Shown: piece after piece, positions 1 to 5,815 of the stretch
How the letters are laid out: every line of letters begins with the position of its first letter
Position numbering within the stretch: position 1 is the first letter of the stretch
From: Clostridia bacterium
GTDB taxonomy: Bacteria; Bacillota; Clostridia; Oscillospirales; CAG-272
Assembly: GCA_017382615.1 (NCBI GenBank)
Contig: JAFNZX010000373.1
Span: 1 to 7,901, forward strand
DNA length: 7,901 nt
Direction of reading: 5' to 3'
Program-made: the position numbers and the translations under genes
The notes under the pieces: generated by a model
Database searches by the model: none
What the model saw: the letters and a program-made list of their open reading frames with translations, nothing else
Told to the model about the DNA's origin: nothing

Positions 1-510
1 GGTATCCTTACCATACACGGACGCATTCTGCATCCTCAGACACAGGGCAAAGAAGAACGGTTTAATAGGTCTTTCACAAGAGAGTGCTTGAAGTATCACA
101 AGATACTTGATCAAGAGGATGCTGCACGTATTTTCAGTGAATACAGAGAGTTTTACAATCATGTCAGACCGCACGCGTCATTAGGATTAGAAGTGCCTGC
201 TTCAAGATATACACCGAGTAACAGACCGTTCCCGACTCAGGTATCTCAATGGGAATACTCAAATGAATTATCTGTGCGTAACGTGAAATCTTCCGGATAC
301 ATCACCATCCGTGGACAAGGATATTTTCTGAGTGAAGCATTCGGAGACAAGCAGATCGCTTTCCACGAATCAAGTAAAGGCGCCCATTTGATCAATCTGT
401 ATTTCAGGCAATTCCGTATTGGTCAGATTGATATTGAAAAACGAGTTTTCACTTTCAAGCGCGCTTACTTAATCGAAGGAGACCCGCGCGACCGCGCGCG
501 CGACCAATAA
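1..510 (+). CDS. IS481-family DDE transposase, C-terminal part (5' end outside window)
   Basis: The reading frame is open from base 1 to the TAA at 508-510, giving 169 visible residues. It would catalyse cut and strand transfer of its own insertion sequence. The first visible residues contain HPQTQGKEERFNR, the integrase-core block around the third catalytic acid. The Glu in K-E-E-R-F (visible residue 19) should be the E of the DDE triad. The next block, EYREFYNHVRPHASLGLEVPASRY, is the usual end of the rve core in IS481/IS3 transposases. After it comes a small beta-rich tail (SGYITIRGQGYFLSEAFGDKQIAF) found in IS481-type enzymes. The first two catalytic Asp residues lie upstream of the window. 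A TTG at 88 can be read as a start, but homology clearly continues before it, so it is internal. The last residues (DPRDRARDQ) are encoded in a GC-rich run that leads into the hairpin at 500-554. Confidence 0.85.
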   Translation, partial: GILTIHGRILHPQTQGKEERFNRSFTRECLKYHKILDQEDAARIFSEYREFYNHVRPHASLGLEVPASRYTPSNRPFPTQVSQWEYSNELSVRNVKSSGYITIRGQGYFLSEAFGDKQIAFHESSKGAHLINLYFRQFRIGQIDIEKRVFTFKRAYLIEGDPRDRARDQ

Positions 511-554
511 TTTCTCCGCTTCGGCTTCGCCTTCGCTCCAAAATTATTGGTCGC
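500..554. repeat. Inverted repeat with 14-bp perfect arms over the transposase stop codon
   Basis: GCGACCAATAATTT at 500-513 pairs perfectly with AAATTATTGGTCGC at 541-554. The 27-nt loop contains three tandem six-base units CTTCGG/CTTCGC/CTTCGC (519-536). The transposase stop codon lies in the left arm. No T-run follows on either strand, so it is not a textbook intrinsic terminator. It may end transcription of the IS, or block read-through into it from outside. Confidence 0.75.
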
Positions 555-557
555 ATA

Positions 558-594
558 TTGTAAACCATGTGCCTTCACAATTTGTAAACCATGT
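558..594. repeat. Two direct copies of TTGTAAACCATGT near the IS end
   Basis: The 13-mer occurs at 558-570 and 582-594 with an 11-nt spacer, so the period is 24 bp, slightly more than two helical turns. Repeats on the same face of the helix just inside an IS terminus are usually transposase binding sites. That role is inferred. Confidence 0.65.
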
Positions 595-610
595 TGCTCT
601 TGACACACTG

Positions 611-748
611 GTCGCCCCTACAGCGTCTTAAAAGCTTAAAAGAGCAAATAAGGCATTACGCGAGGCGCTGCCCCATGACCCTGCGAGCTTTTGAAAAAGT
701 TCGATCAAAACTTTTCATGAGTAGGCGTCCGTATGGTGTAGGGGCGAC
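611..748. repeat. Putative 138-bp MITE-like or intergenic repeat with 12-bp terminal inverted repeats
   Basis: GTCGCCCCTACA at 611-622 is the exact reverse complement of TGTAGGGGCGAC at 737-748. The interior holds a hairpin, TGAAAAAGTT (692-701) with AACTTTTCA (709-717), with one unpaired A. The GGGGCGAC core reappears in the palindrome at 5565-5606. The layout resembles a non-coding mobile repeat with terminal inverted repeats, or a pair of short palindromic-repeat halves. No transposase is encoded inside. Confidence 0.5.
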
Positions 749-812
749 TGAACGAATCGCCCGCAAATATAAAGCTTGGTCAATCGACACACAAACGATG
801 CGAGTACGCGCC

Positions 813-843
813 AAAAAGCCGTACCCCGAGGGGACGGCTTTTT
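813..843. terminator. Bidirectional intrinsic terminator
   Basis: AAAAAGCCGT (813-822) pairs with ACGGCTTTTT (834-843). CCC and GGG extend the stem inside, after a single unpaired A. Five A precede the GC part and five T follow it, so each strand has a GC stem followed by a U-run. On the minus strand it lies about 130 nt past the stop of the ahpC-flavoprotein operon and is its most likely terminator. On the plus strand it would stop read-through from the IS. Confidence 0.75.
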
Positions 844-971
844 GCGCGCATCCGTTCCGCTTTCTTGCCTGCAGTGGTTTTTTCTTCACTTAATGACATT
901 GAGTCAGGCACTCAGTCCCTGTTTTTTTGCCAAATATTCACGGCAAAAGTCGCTCCCCCGACTCCGCGCAA

Positions 972-2624
972 TCATTCTATCAGCGCAAGCACGCCGTCTA
1001 TATTCTTTTTTCCAAAGGACGCATTGCCGTCATTGATCAAAATGCATGGCACGCTCATAACCCCGTGCCGCGTACGCAATTCCTCAAATCGGTGAATATC
1101 GTACACCTCAGCCGTGACGTGCTCGCTGCAGGCGGCAATGCGTTGCGCGGCAACGACGGTGTCCGGACACATGGTGCAGGACAAGGATACCAGCACCGTT
1201 AGATGGGTGGGCTTGGAAATGGCTTGTATGCGTGCGCGAAGCTGCGCATCAATGGGCTGACCGGGTCCTATGGCGTTATAAATGCCAAGCACGAAGGAAG
1301 AAAACTCGTGCCCGCCCGGTACACCGTGAAAGGCAAGTCCCGTTGGCGTTCCGTCCGCACGGCAGATCTGTACGCAGGGCGCAAAATCCGAGGAGGCGTC
1401 CGTTTGTGCAATCTCCACCGTCAGCTTGTTTGTAAGCAGGGCAAGCGCACGCATATATTCCTCCAGCTCCTGCGAAACGTCGCGCTTGTCCAGATACAGC
1501 CGAAGCACCGCCTCCCCCTGCATTTTTTCAAATAACGCCCGCAGCTGCCCCTTCATATCCTCGGAAAGCAGCTCATCCGAGGGGCTGTGGCTTTCAAGCG
1601 TCCGATGCGGCAACGACTCCCGCGCCTCCCTTGCAGCAGGCATCTGCGCGTATATGCCCGTTTTGCGCTGCACGGCGGCAACGTATCTTTCAAGCTCGGT
1701 TGCCGCAAGCGCACCGTCCCCCGTTGCGGTCACGACCTGGCGCAGCGGCTTGATGCAGACGTCCCCTGCCGCATACACGCCGTTTGCACTCGTCCGCTGC
1801 GCGGCATCCGTTACAATATAGCCTTGATCATCCAGCTGCACAATGCCCTTGACGATCCCGCTATCGGGCACGTACCCTGCCAAAACGAACACACCGAAGA
1901 AATCCCCCGCGTCGGCTCTGTACTCCGTTACCTTACCGGTTTTCGTATTCCTGTAGCGAATATACTCCAGTCCCCCTTCGCCCGAAACCTCTTCTGCCAC
2001 GGTGTTTGTAAGCACCGTGATATTTTTATGCTTTCTTGCAGGCTCTGCCACCGCCGCAGCGCAGGTGAAATCATCCCCGCGTATCAAAATGGTCACGTGT
2101 CGCGCAAACTTGGTCAGAAAAACGCTTTCCTCAGCAGCGGCATATCCGCCTCCTATGACGAAAATTTCCCTTCCCGTAAAAAATTCACCGTCACACGTCG
2201 CACAATACGCCACACCGCGCCCCTTGTGCTCCGCCTCACCCGTAAAGCCAACCGATCGGGGATGCGCGCCCGTAGCAATCAGAACACCCAGACAGTAAAA
2301 CTCCCCCTTGTCGGTCTTGATCGTCTTAACGTCCCCATCGACCTCAAGTGCACTTGCCTCTGCAAGCAAAAATTCCGCACCGAATGCCTCCCCCTGCATT
2401 CGCATGGTCTCGGTCATTTCCTTCCCGCTCGTTCTTCCGATGCCCGGGTAATTGACGACCTCGTGCGTGATGGTGATCTGCCCGCCGAATTGCTCCTTTT
2501 CCAGTACCAGCACGCGGTATTTTGCGCGCGCCAGATACAGCGCGGCTGTCAGCCCCGCAGGACCGCCGCCAACGACGATGACGTCATAGAGCCTTTGCGG
2601 ATCGTACCCTTTTCCTGCCTCCAT
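972..2624 (-). CDS. AhpF-like NAD(P)H:peroxiredoxin reductase with thioredoxin-reductase domain first and AhpF N-terminal-type domain last
   Basis: This 550-residue cytoplasmic flavoprotein should pass electrons from NAD(P)H through FAD and two dithiols to AhpC. Residues 1 to about 320 are a low-molecular-weight thioredoxin reductase: FAD motif GGGPAGL (19-25), redox pair CATC (141-144), nucleotide motif GGGYAA (158-163) and second FAD motif AAGD (285-288). The HRRD-type NADPH signature after the nucleotide fold is replaced by ILIRGDDF, which favours NADH. After a linker, residues of about 355-550 match the double-thioredoxin-fold N-terminal domain of AhpF: PGGHEFSSFVLG, redox pair SCTMCPD (Cys 483 and 486) and cis-proline motif MSVP (P526). 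Classical AhpF (about 520 residues) has the opposite order. From memory, this is the AhpF_homolog family (TIGR03143), found beside ahpC where true AhpF is missing. The ATG at 2624 is chosen because it overlaps the ahpC stop as TGATG, with GGTGGG upstream. An in-frame start at 2726 adds 34 residues of low quality that overlap ahpC. Confidence 0.92.
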   Translation of the reverse strand: MEAGKGYDPQRLYDVIVVGGGPAGLTAALYLARAKYRVLVLEKEQFGGQITITHEVVNYPGIGRTSGKEMTETMRMQGEAFGAEFLLAEASALEVDGDVKTIKTDKGEFYCLGVLIATGAHPRSVGFTGEAEHKGRGVAYCATCDGEFFTGREIFVIGGGYAAAEESVFLTKFARHVTILIRGDDFTCAAAVAEPARKHKNITVLTNTVAEEVSGEGGLEYIRYRNTKTGKVTEYRADAGDFFGVFVLAGYVPDSGIVKGIVQLDDQGYIVTDAAQRTSANGVYAAGDVCIKPLRQVVTATGDGALAATELERYVAAVQRKTGIYAQMPAAREARESLPHRTLESHSPSDELLSEDMKGQLRALFEKMQGEAVLRLYLDKRDVSQELEEYMRALALLTNKLTVEIAQTDASSDFAPCVQICRADGTPTGLAFHGVPGGHEFSSFVLGIYNAIGPGQPIDAQLRARIQAISKPTHLTVLVSLSCTMCPDTVVAAQRIAACSEHVTAEVYDIHRFEELRTRHGVMSVPCILINDGNASFGKKNIDGVLALIE

Positions 2625-3187
2625 CAAAGCTGTCCCACCAGATCCAGGCTGGGCTTGAGAGTTTCCTCTCCCGGCTTCCAATTGGCGGGGCAGACCTGAT
2701 CCCCATGCGCGTGCACGAACTGACACGCCTGCACACGGCGCAGCAGCTCCTCGGCATTTCTGCCCACGTTCCCCGCCGTTACCTCATAGCCCACGACCTT
2801 GCCCTCGGGGTTGACGATAAACGTACCGCGCTCCGCCATGCCGTCGGCGTCGATCAACACCTCAAAATCTCTTGCTATGCGGTGTGCGGGATCTGCCAGC
2901 ATGGGATACTTGATCTTTTTGATGCGCTCCGAGGCATCGTGCCACGCCTTGTGCACAAAATGCGTATCCGTGGATACGGCGTAAATTTCACAGCCCACGT
3001 CCCGAAACGCCTCATACTTGTCCGCCAGATCCTCCAGCTCCGTGGGACACACGAAGGTAAAATCCGCAGGGTAAAAGAAAAACACGCTCCACTTGCCAAG
3101 AATATCCTCCTTGGATACCTGTACAAAGCCGTTTTCATGAAATGCGTGCGCCTTGAAATCCGCAATTTCCTTTCCAATCATTGACAT
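2624..3187 (-). CDS. ahpC: Alkyl hydroperoxide reductase subunit C (typical 2-Cys peroxiredoxin)
   Basis: This cytoplasmic peroxidase reduces hydrogen peroxide, organic hydroperoxides and peroxynitrite. At 187 residues it matches the usual AhpC length. The peroxidatic cysteine is Cys47 in FYPADFTFVCPTE, and the resolving cysteine is Cys166 in VCPANWKPGE, the standard pair of the AhpC/Prx1 class. The protein starts MSMIGKEIADFKAHAF, much like other AhpC proteins, and the block TFIVNPEGKVVGYEV is typical. The start is supported by AAAAGGAG at 3197-3204, 9 nt upstream. The gene is first in a two-gene operon with the AhpF-like reductase, with the codons overlapping by one base. It is divergent from the MFS-dehydrogenase operon. 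No clear PerR or OxyR box was found upstream. Confidence 0.96.
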   Translation of the reverse strand: MSMIGKEIADFKAHAFHENGFVQVSKEDILGKWSVFFFYPADFTFVCPTELEDLADKYEAFRDVGCEIYAVSTDTHFVHKAWHDASERIKKIKYPMLADPAHRIARDFEVLIDADGMAERGTFIVNPEGKVVGYEVTAGNVGRNAEELLRRVQACQFVHAHGDQVCPANWKPGEETLKPSLDLVGQL

Positions 3188-3313
3188 ACAGTTGTTCTCC
3201 TTTTGTTTTTTGTTTTTCGTCCTCTTGACAAAAAGGAGTATGCCCGTTTTTTGCGTAAATAATGCAGCGAAATCATGGACATACTACAAAACAACAAGAA
3301 GCAAGGAGAGCTT
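3188..3313. promoter_or_regulatory. Divergent intergenic region shared by ahpC and the MFS-dehydrogenase operon
   Basis: This 126-bp space must hold promoters for both directions. It contains the ahpC ribosome binding site (AAAAGGAG, minus strand, 3197-3204), an A-rich tract on the minus strand (about 3201-3216), and the MFS ribosome binding site (AAGGAG at 3303-3308). A plus-strand TTGACA at 3225-3230 matches the -35 consensus, but the base run 17 nt further on is a poor -10. A loose dyad, TGCGTAAATAATGCA, lies around 3252-3266. No promoter or operator can be assigned with confidence. Confidence 0.55.
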
Positions 3314-4732
3314 ATGAAAAAAACGCATCAATCGTCGCATCTTGCAGGATTTGTGCCTTATGCGCTGGCAGCCTTTCTGATCGGAACGGTCGGTGGCTTT
3401 ACCGCCGTTCTCGGTCCTGCATTCGTCAAGGATCTTGGGCTGGATTACAACAATACGACCTGGACGGCACTCGCCATGTCCGTCTCAACCGCTGCCTTCG
3501 CGCCGATCTTGGGCAAGCTTGGTGACGTGATCGGCAAACGGATCACGCTTTTGCTCGGTATTCTGATCTTTATTGTTGGCAACGTCATGACCGCGCTTGC
3601 GCCCTCGCTTGGCTGGATGCTGGCGGCAAGATTTGTGGTAGGAACAGGCAGCGCGGCAATTGCGCCTGTGGTCATTGCGTATATTCTCAGCGAATTCCCC
3701 GCGGATCGGGTTTCGGGCGGCTTCTCTCTTTATATGCTGATCTCCAGCGCAGCCGTGATTTTTGGCCCTACGCTCGGAGGGCTGATTATCAATCAATGGG
3801 GCTGGCGCACGATGATGTGGATATGCGTTGCCATTTCCGTCTCCGTTCTGCTTGCCTGCCTTGTCACGGGTAAGCCGGACAAAGGCACCACAAAATCCCT
3901 TTCCGGCTTTGATGGGCTTGGCGGCGTGCTCGTGCTGCTGTTTTTCAGCCTGCTGCTGTGCATTCCCTCGTTTGGTCAGAATTTCGGATGGGGCTCGCAA
4001 GCCTTCCTGCTCGTCCTGCTCTCCGCCGTTCTTTCGCTGATCGCGCTGATATGGACCGAGCGAAACGCCGCAGCCCCCATTCTGCAAGGCAGCTTTATGA
4101 AACGACGGGCATTTATTCTGTCAGTCACGGCACTTTTCTTGACGCAGGGATTGATGCAAGCCAATATGACCAACGTTATCGTGTTCGTCAATTACACGCA
4201 GCCCCAAAACGCCGTCATATCGGGCTACGCCATATCCATCATGTATCTTGGCATGTCGCTTGGCTCTATTTTGCTTGGCCCCCTTGCAGATCAATGCGAG
4301 CCCAAACGCATTCTGCTTGCGTCCTTTTTCATTACGGGCATCGGCTGCGCGCTGATGCTGCTGTTCTCTCCCGCAACCTCCGTGCTCCTTCTGGCTGCAT
4401 CACTGGGCATCCTGGGCTTTGGACTGGGAGCGAACGCCACGATCCTTATGAGAGTGGTGCTTTGGGGAATTCCCGCTGACAGGGCAGGTGCAGCCACGGG
4501 TACGTACGGGCTGTTTCGCGATCTTGCCGCCCCCTTCGGCGTAGCGGTCTTCGTCCCCTTGTTTACCAATCGCGTCACACAAAGCATCAGCCAAGGGGCA
4601 AGTGAGATATCCTCTGCGTTGGGCGCGGTCAGGCTGCTTGCCATTGCGGAGCTTGCTTGCGTTGCCGTCGGCAGTGTTGCCGTAATGCTCTTACCCAATA
4701 TTCACAAAAGGAAGGAAGAAAGAAATCCATGA
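3314..4732 (+). CDS. MFS transporter, DHA2-type (14 transmembrane helices)
   Basis: This 472-residue inner-membrane, proton-coupled transporter has about 14 hydrophobic segments, spread from residue 10 to about 460. This matches the EmrB/QacA (DHA2) branch of the major facilitator superfamily rather than the 12-helix branch. The motif A loop GKLGDVIGKR is at 67-76 between helices 2 and 3. A conserved Arg of motif B is at 106 (AARFVVGTG). The antiporter-type motif C region GPTLGG is at 151-156 in helix 5, which points towards an exporter. The ATG at 3314 is preferred over an in-frame ATG at 3275 because AAGGAG lies 5 nt upstream of it and the sequence before it is not membrane-like. The stop overlaps the start of the dehydrogenase by 4 nt (ATGA), so the two are co-translated. 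The partner suggests a steroid or bile-acid substrate, with export or import both possible (BaiG, the bile-acid importer of the bai operon, is also an MFS protein). A general drug exporter remains an alternative. Confidence 0.9.
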   Translation: MKKTHQSSHLAGFVPYALAAFLIGTVGGFTAVLGPAFVKDLGLDYNNTTWTALAMSVSTAAFAPILGKLGDVIGKRITLLLGILIFIVGNVMTALAPSLGWMLAARFVVGTGSAAIAPVVIAYILSEFPADRVSGGFSLYMLISSAAVIFGPTLGGLIINQWGWRTMMWICVAISVSVLLACLVTGKPDKGTTKSLSGFDGLGGVLVLLFFSLLLCIPSFGQNFGWGSQAFLLVLLSAVLSLIALIWTERNAAAPILQGSFMKRRAFILSVTALFLTQGLMQANMTNVIVFVNYTQPQNAVISGYAISIMYLGMSLGSILLGPLADQCEPKRILLASFFITGIGCALMLLFSPATSVLLLAASLGILGFGLGANATILMRVVLWGIPADRAGAATGTYGLFRDLAAPFGVAVFVPLFTNRVTQSISQGASEISSALGAVRLLAIAELACVAVGSVAVMLLPNIHKRKEERNP

Positions 4733-5520
4733 AGCTAAAGGATAAGATCGTCATTGTCACAGCCTCCACAAGAGGCATTGGACTTGCCGTCACGAAAGCC
4801 TGCGCCAGAGAGGGCGCGACCGTCTATATGGCAGCAAGAAGCCTTGAAAAAGCACAAATGCAAGCAAATCTCTTAAATCAAGAGGGATGCACGGTCAAAT
4901 GCGTCTATCACGATGCAAGCGTCCCCGCCTCCTATACCGCCATGGCAGAAACAGTAGCCAAAAACGAAGGCAGAATCGACGTGCTGGTCAACAATTTCGG
5001 AACGTCCGACCCACAGCGCGATCGCGACCTGGCAAACACGGACGAGGACGTGTTTCTCGATACCGTTACGCTGAATTTACGCAGCGTGTTCTCGGCAAGC
5101 AAGGCTGTGCTTGCATATATGAAAAACGGAGGCAGCATTGTCAACATCTCCTCCGTAGGCGGCAGCGTGCCCGACGTCTCCCAGATCGCCTACGGCACCT
5201 CCAAGGCAGCAATCAATTATCTGACCCAACAAATTGCCGTGCACGAGGCAGCGCACAATATCCGCTGCAACGCCGTGCTCCCCGGCATGACGGCAACCGA
5301 CGCTGTCAAGCAAACGCTTTCCGACGAGTTCCGTGCACTGTTTTTAAAGCACGTTCCGCTCGGCAGAATGGGGCTTCCCGAGGAGATCGCCGCTGCCGTC
5401 GTGTATTTTGCAAGCGACGACTCCGCTTATACAACGGGACAGATCCTGACCGTTTCGGGCGGCTTTGGTCTTGCCACCCCTGTTTACGGAGACCTAAAAG
5501 ATCGGCTGAACAAAAGATAG
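4729..5520 (+). CDS. Short-chain dehydrogenase, probable NADP-dependent 7-alpha-hydroxysteroid dehydrogenase
   Basis: A 263-residue classical SDR. Seen directly: cofactor motif TASTRGIG (11-18), NNFG (88-91), Asn116, and the catalytic set Ser142 (NISS), Tyr155 and Lys159 in YGTSK. Arg15 and Arg37 (second strand end, MAARS) are the positive residues that bind the 2'-phosphate of NADP in this group. Beyond generic SDR features, several blocks closely match clostridial 7-alpha-HSDHs as remembered (for example from C. absonum/sardiniense and C. sordellii): GRIDVLVNNFGT, NISSVGGSVPDVSQIAYG, NIRCNAVLPGM, HVPLGRMGLPEEIA, YFASDDSAYTTG and a GGFGLATPVY tail. Such enzymes reversibly oxidise the 7-alpha-hydroxyl of cholate and chenodeoxycholate to the 7-oxo form. 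The ATG at 4729 overlaps the MFS stop. AAGGAAGGAAG lies upstream at a rather long spacing (about 12 nt), so translational coupling is likely. SDR membership is certain. The steroid substrate is inferred, and another oxo-acyl or alcohol reductase role is possible. The E. coli gene for this activity is hdhA. Confidence 0.85.
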   Translation: MKLKDKIVIVTASTRGIGLAVTKACAREGATVYMAARSLEKAQMQANLLNQEGCTVKCVYHDASVPASYTAMAETVAKNEGRIDVLVNNFGTSDPQRDRDLANTDEDVFLDTVTLNLRSVFSASKAVLAYMKNGGSIVNISSVGGSVPDVSQIAYGTSKAAINYLTQQIAVHEAAHNIRCNAVLPGMTATDAVKQTLSDEFRALFLKHVPLGRMGLPEEIAAAVVYFASDDSAYTTGQILTVSGGFGLATPVYGDLKDRLNKR

Positions 5521-5564
5521 CGCAAAAGCCGCAAACACCGCAGCGAAGAACGCATAACGAAAGC

Positions 5565-5606
5565 GGGGCGACCACATATTTCGGCATAGCCGAAATGGGT
5601 CGCCCC
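5565..5606. repeat. GGGGCGACC-type palindromic repeat, copy 1
   Basis: A two-part hairpin: GGGGCGACC (5565-5573) pairs with GGTCGCCCC (5598-5606), and inside it ATTTCGGC (5578-5585) pairs with GCCGAAAT (5589-5596) around a 3-nt loop. A diverged copy lies at 7680-7716, and the GGGGCGAC core also forms the ends of the repeat at 611-748. This looks like a dispersed REP-like family. It could also slow or stop transcription from the dehydrogenase operon. Confidence 0.75.
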
Positions 5607-5694
5607 TCTAAAATTGCGTCGGAGGAAACAAAGAAAAGCCTTTACTGTACCTGCGACAAAACATGTTCGATTCGAGCCATCCTCCTTGTTTGCG

Positions 5695-5741
5695 TAGCCG
5701 TACGGGAGTCGAACCGAATTGGTTCGACTCCCGTACGGCTA
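5695..5741. repeat. Near-perfect palindrome with 21-bp arms
   Basis: The arm 5695-5715 is the exact reverse complement of 5721-5741, leaving a 5-nt loop GAATT. Each strand reads GGTTCGACTCCCG, which looks like the T-arm of a tRNA. The bases needed for a T-stem do not pair in that register, and there is no D-arm, anticodon arm or full acceptor stem, so it is not a tRNA gene. It may be a repeat derived from a tRNA end, a cruciform-forming protein site or a mobile-element remnant. Confidence 0.8.
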
Positions 5742-5778
5742 TACGTTTCGGAAACCTTTGCAGCTTCATCGCACGATG

Positions 5779-5809
5779 TACCGAAAGGATCTCAAGGGCT
5801 CCTTCGGTA
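5779..5809. repeat. Hairpin downstream of the EamA transporter gene
   Basis: TACCGAAAGGA (5779-5789) pairs with TCCTTCGGTA (5800-5809), with one bulged A and a 10-nt loop. It begins 7 nt beyond the transporter stop on the minus strand, so it may act as a transcription end or protect the 3' end of the mRNA. No T-run follows on either strand. Confidence 0.55.
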
Positions 5810-5815
5810 TGCCGT

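Larger units (their letters stand above)
1..605 (+). mobile_element. Right-hand part of an IS481-type insertion sequence
   Basis: The left part of the element lies outside the window. What is present is the end of the transposase gene (to 510), a 14-bp stem hairpin (500-554), and a terminal region with two copies of the 13-mer TTGTAAACCATGT (558-570 and 582-594), 24 bp apart. Read inward on the minus strand, the outer end begins TGTCAAGAGCAACATGG at 605. A TGT-starting end followed by repeated internal motifs is typical of IS481/IS3-like elements. The outer boundary at about 605 is inferred. The left end and the target duplication cannot be seen. Confidence 0.6.
606..971. other. Gene-free stretch with repeats and a terminator
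   Basis: No convincing gene is seen on either strand. The short open frames here (for example 591-893 plus and 656-889 minus) lack a ribosome binding site and recognisable protein sequence. The stretch contains a repeat bounded by a 12-bp inverted repeat (611-748) and a strong terminator (813-843). A smaller palindrome, TTTTGCC (925-931) with GGCAAAA (942-948), lies just downstream of the flavoprotein stop codon and has no T-run in the right place for a terminator. Confidence 0.7.
5521..5815. other. Convergent gene-free space made of palindromic repeats
   Basis: No gene is supported on either strand. The space lies between the ends of the dehydrogenase gene and the EamA transporter gene. It holds three hairpins (5565-5606, 5695-5741, 5779-5809), listed separately, plus a near-palindrome around TTCGATTCGA at about 5666-5675. 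None has a proper T-run, so the transcription ends of both operons are not obvious. On the minus strand AAGGAGG directly abuts an ATG that opens only a 12-codon frame, judged not to be a gene. Confidence 0.7.

Noticed and set aside
925..948. TTTTGCC...GGCAAAA hairpin as the terminator of the flavoprotein gene
   Set aside because: The stem is AT-rich, the loop is 10 nt, and no T-run follows on the minus strand. The hairpin at 813-843 is much better.
1587..2699. A 370-codon plus-strand open frame
   Set aside because: It is antisense to the AhpF-like gene, which has intact FAD, CxxC and nucleotide motifs. The plus-strand product is Arg/His/Cys-rich with no recognisable domain.
3225..3230. TTGACA as the -35 of the MFS operon
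   Set aside because: The matching -10 position holds a T-run (TTTTTG) and no good -10 is found at 16-18 nt, so no promoter was called.
3240..3317. A 25-codon leader-peptide frame overlapping the MFS start, preceded by AAAAGGAG
   Set aside because: The AGGAG lies only 1-2 nt from the ATG, too close for initiation, and the peptide has no feature of a known leader.
5695..5741. A tRNA gene or tRNA fragment
   Set aside because: Only the GGTTCGACTCC string matches. The T-stem does not pair, and there are no D-, anticodon or acceptor stems.
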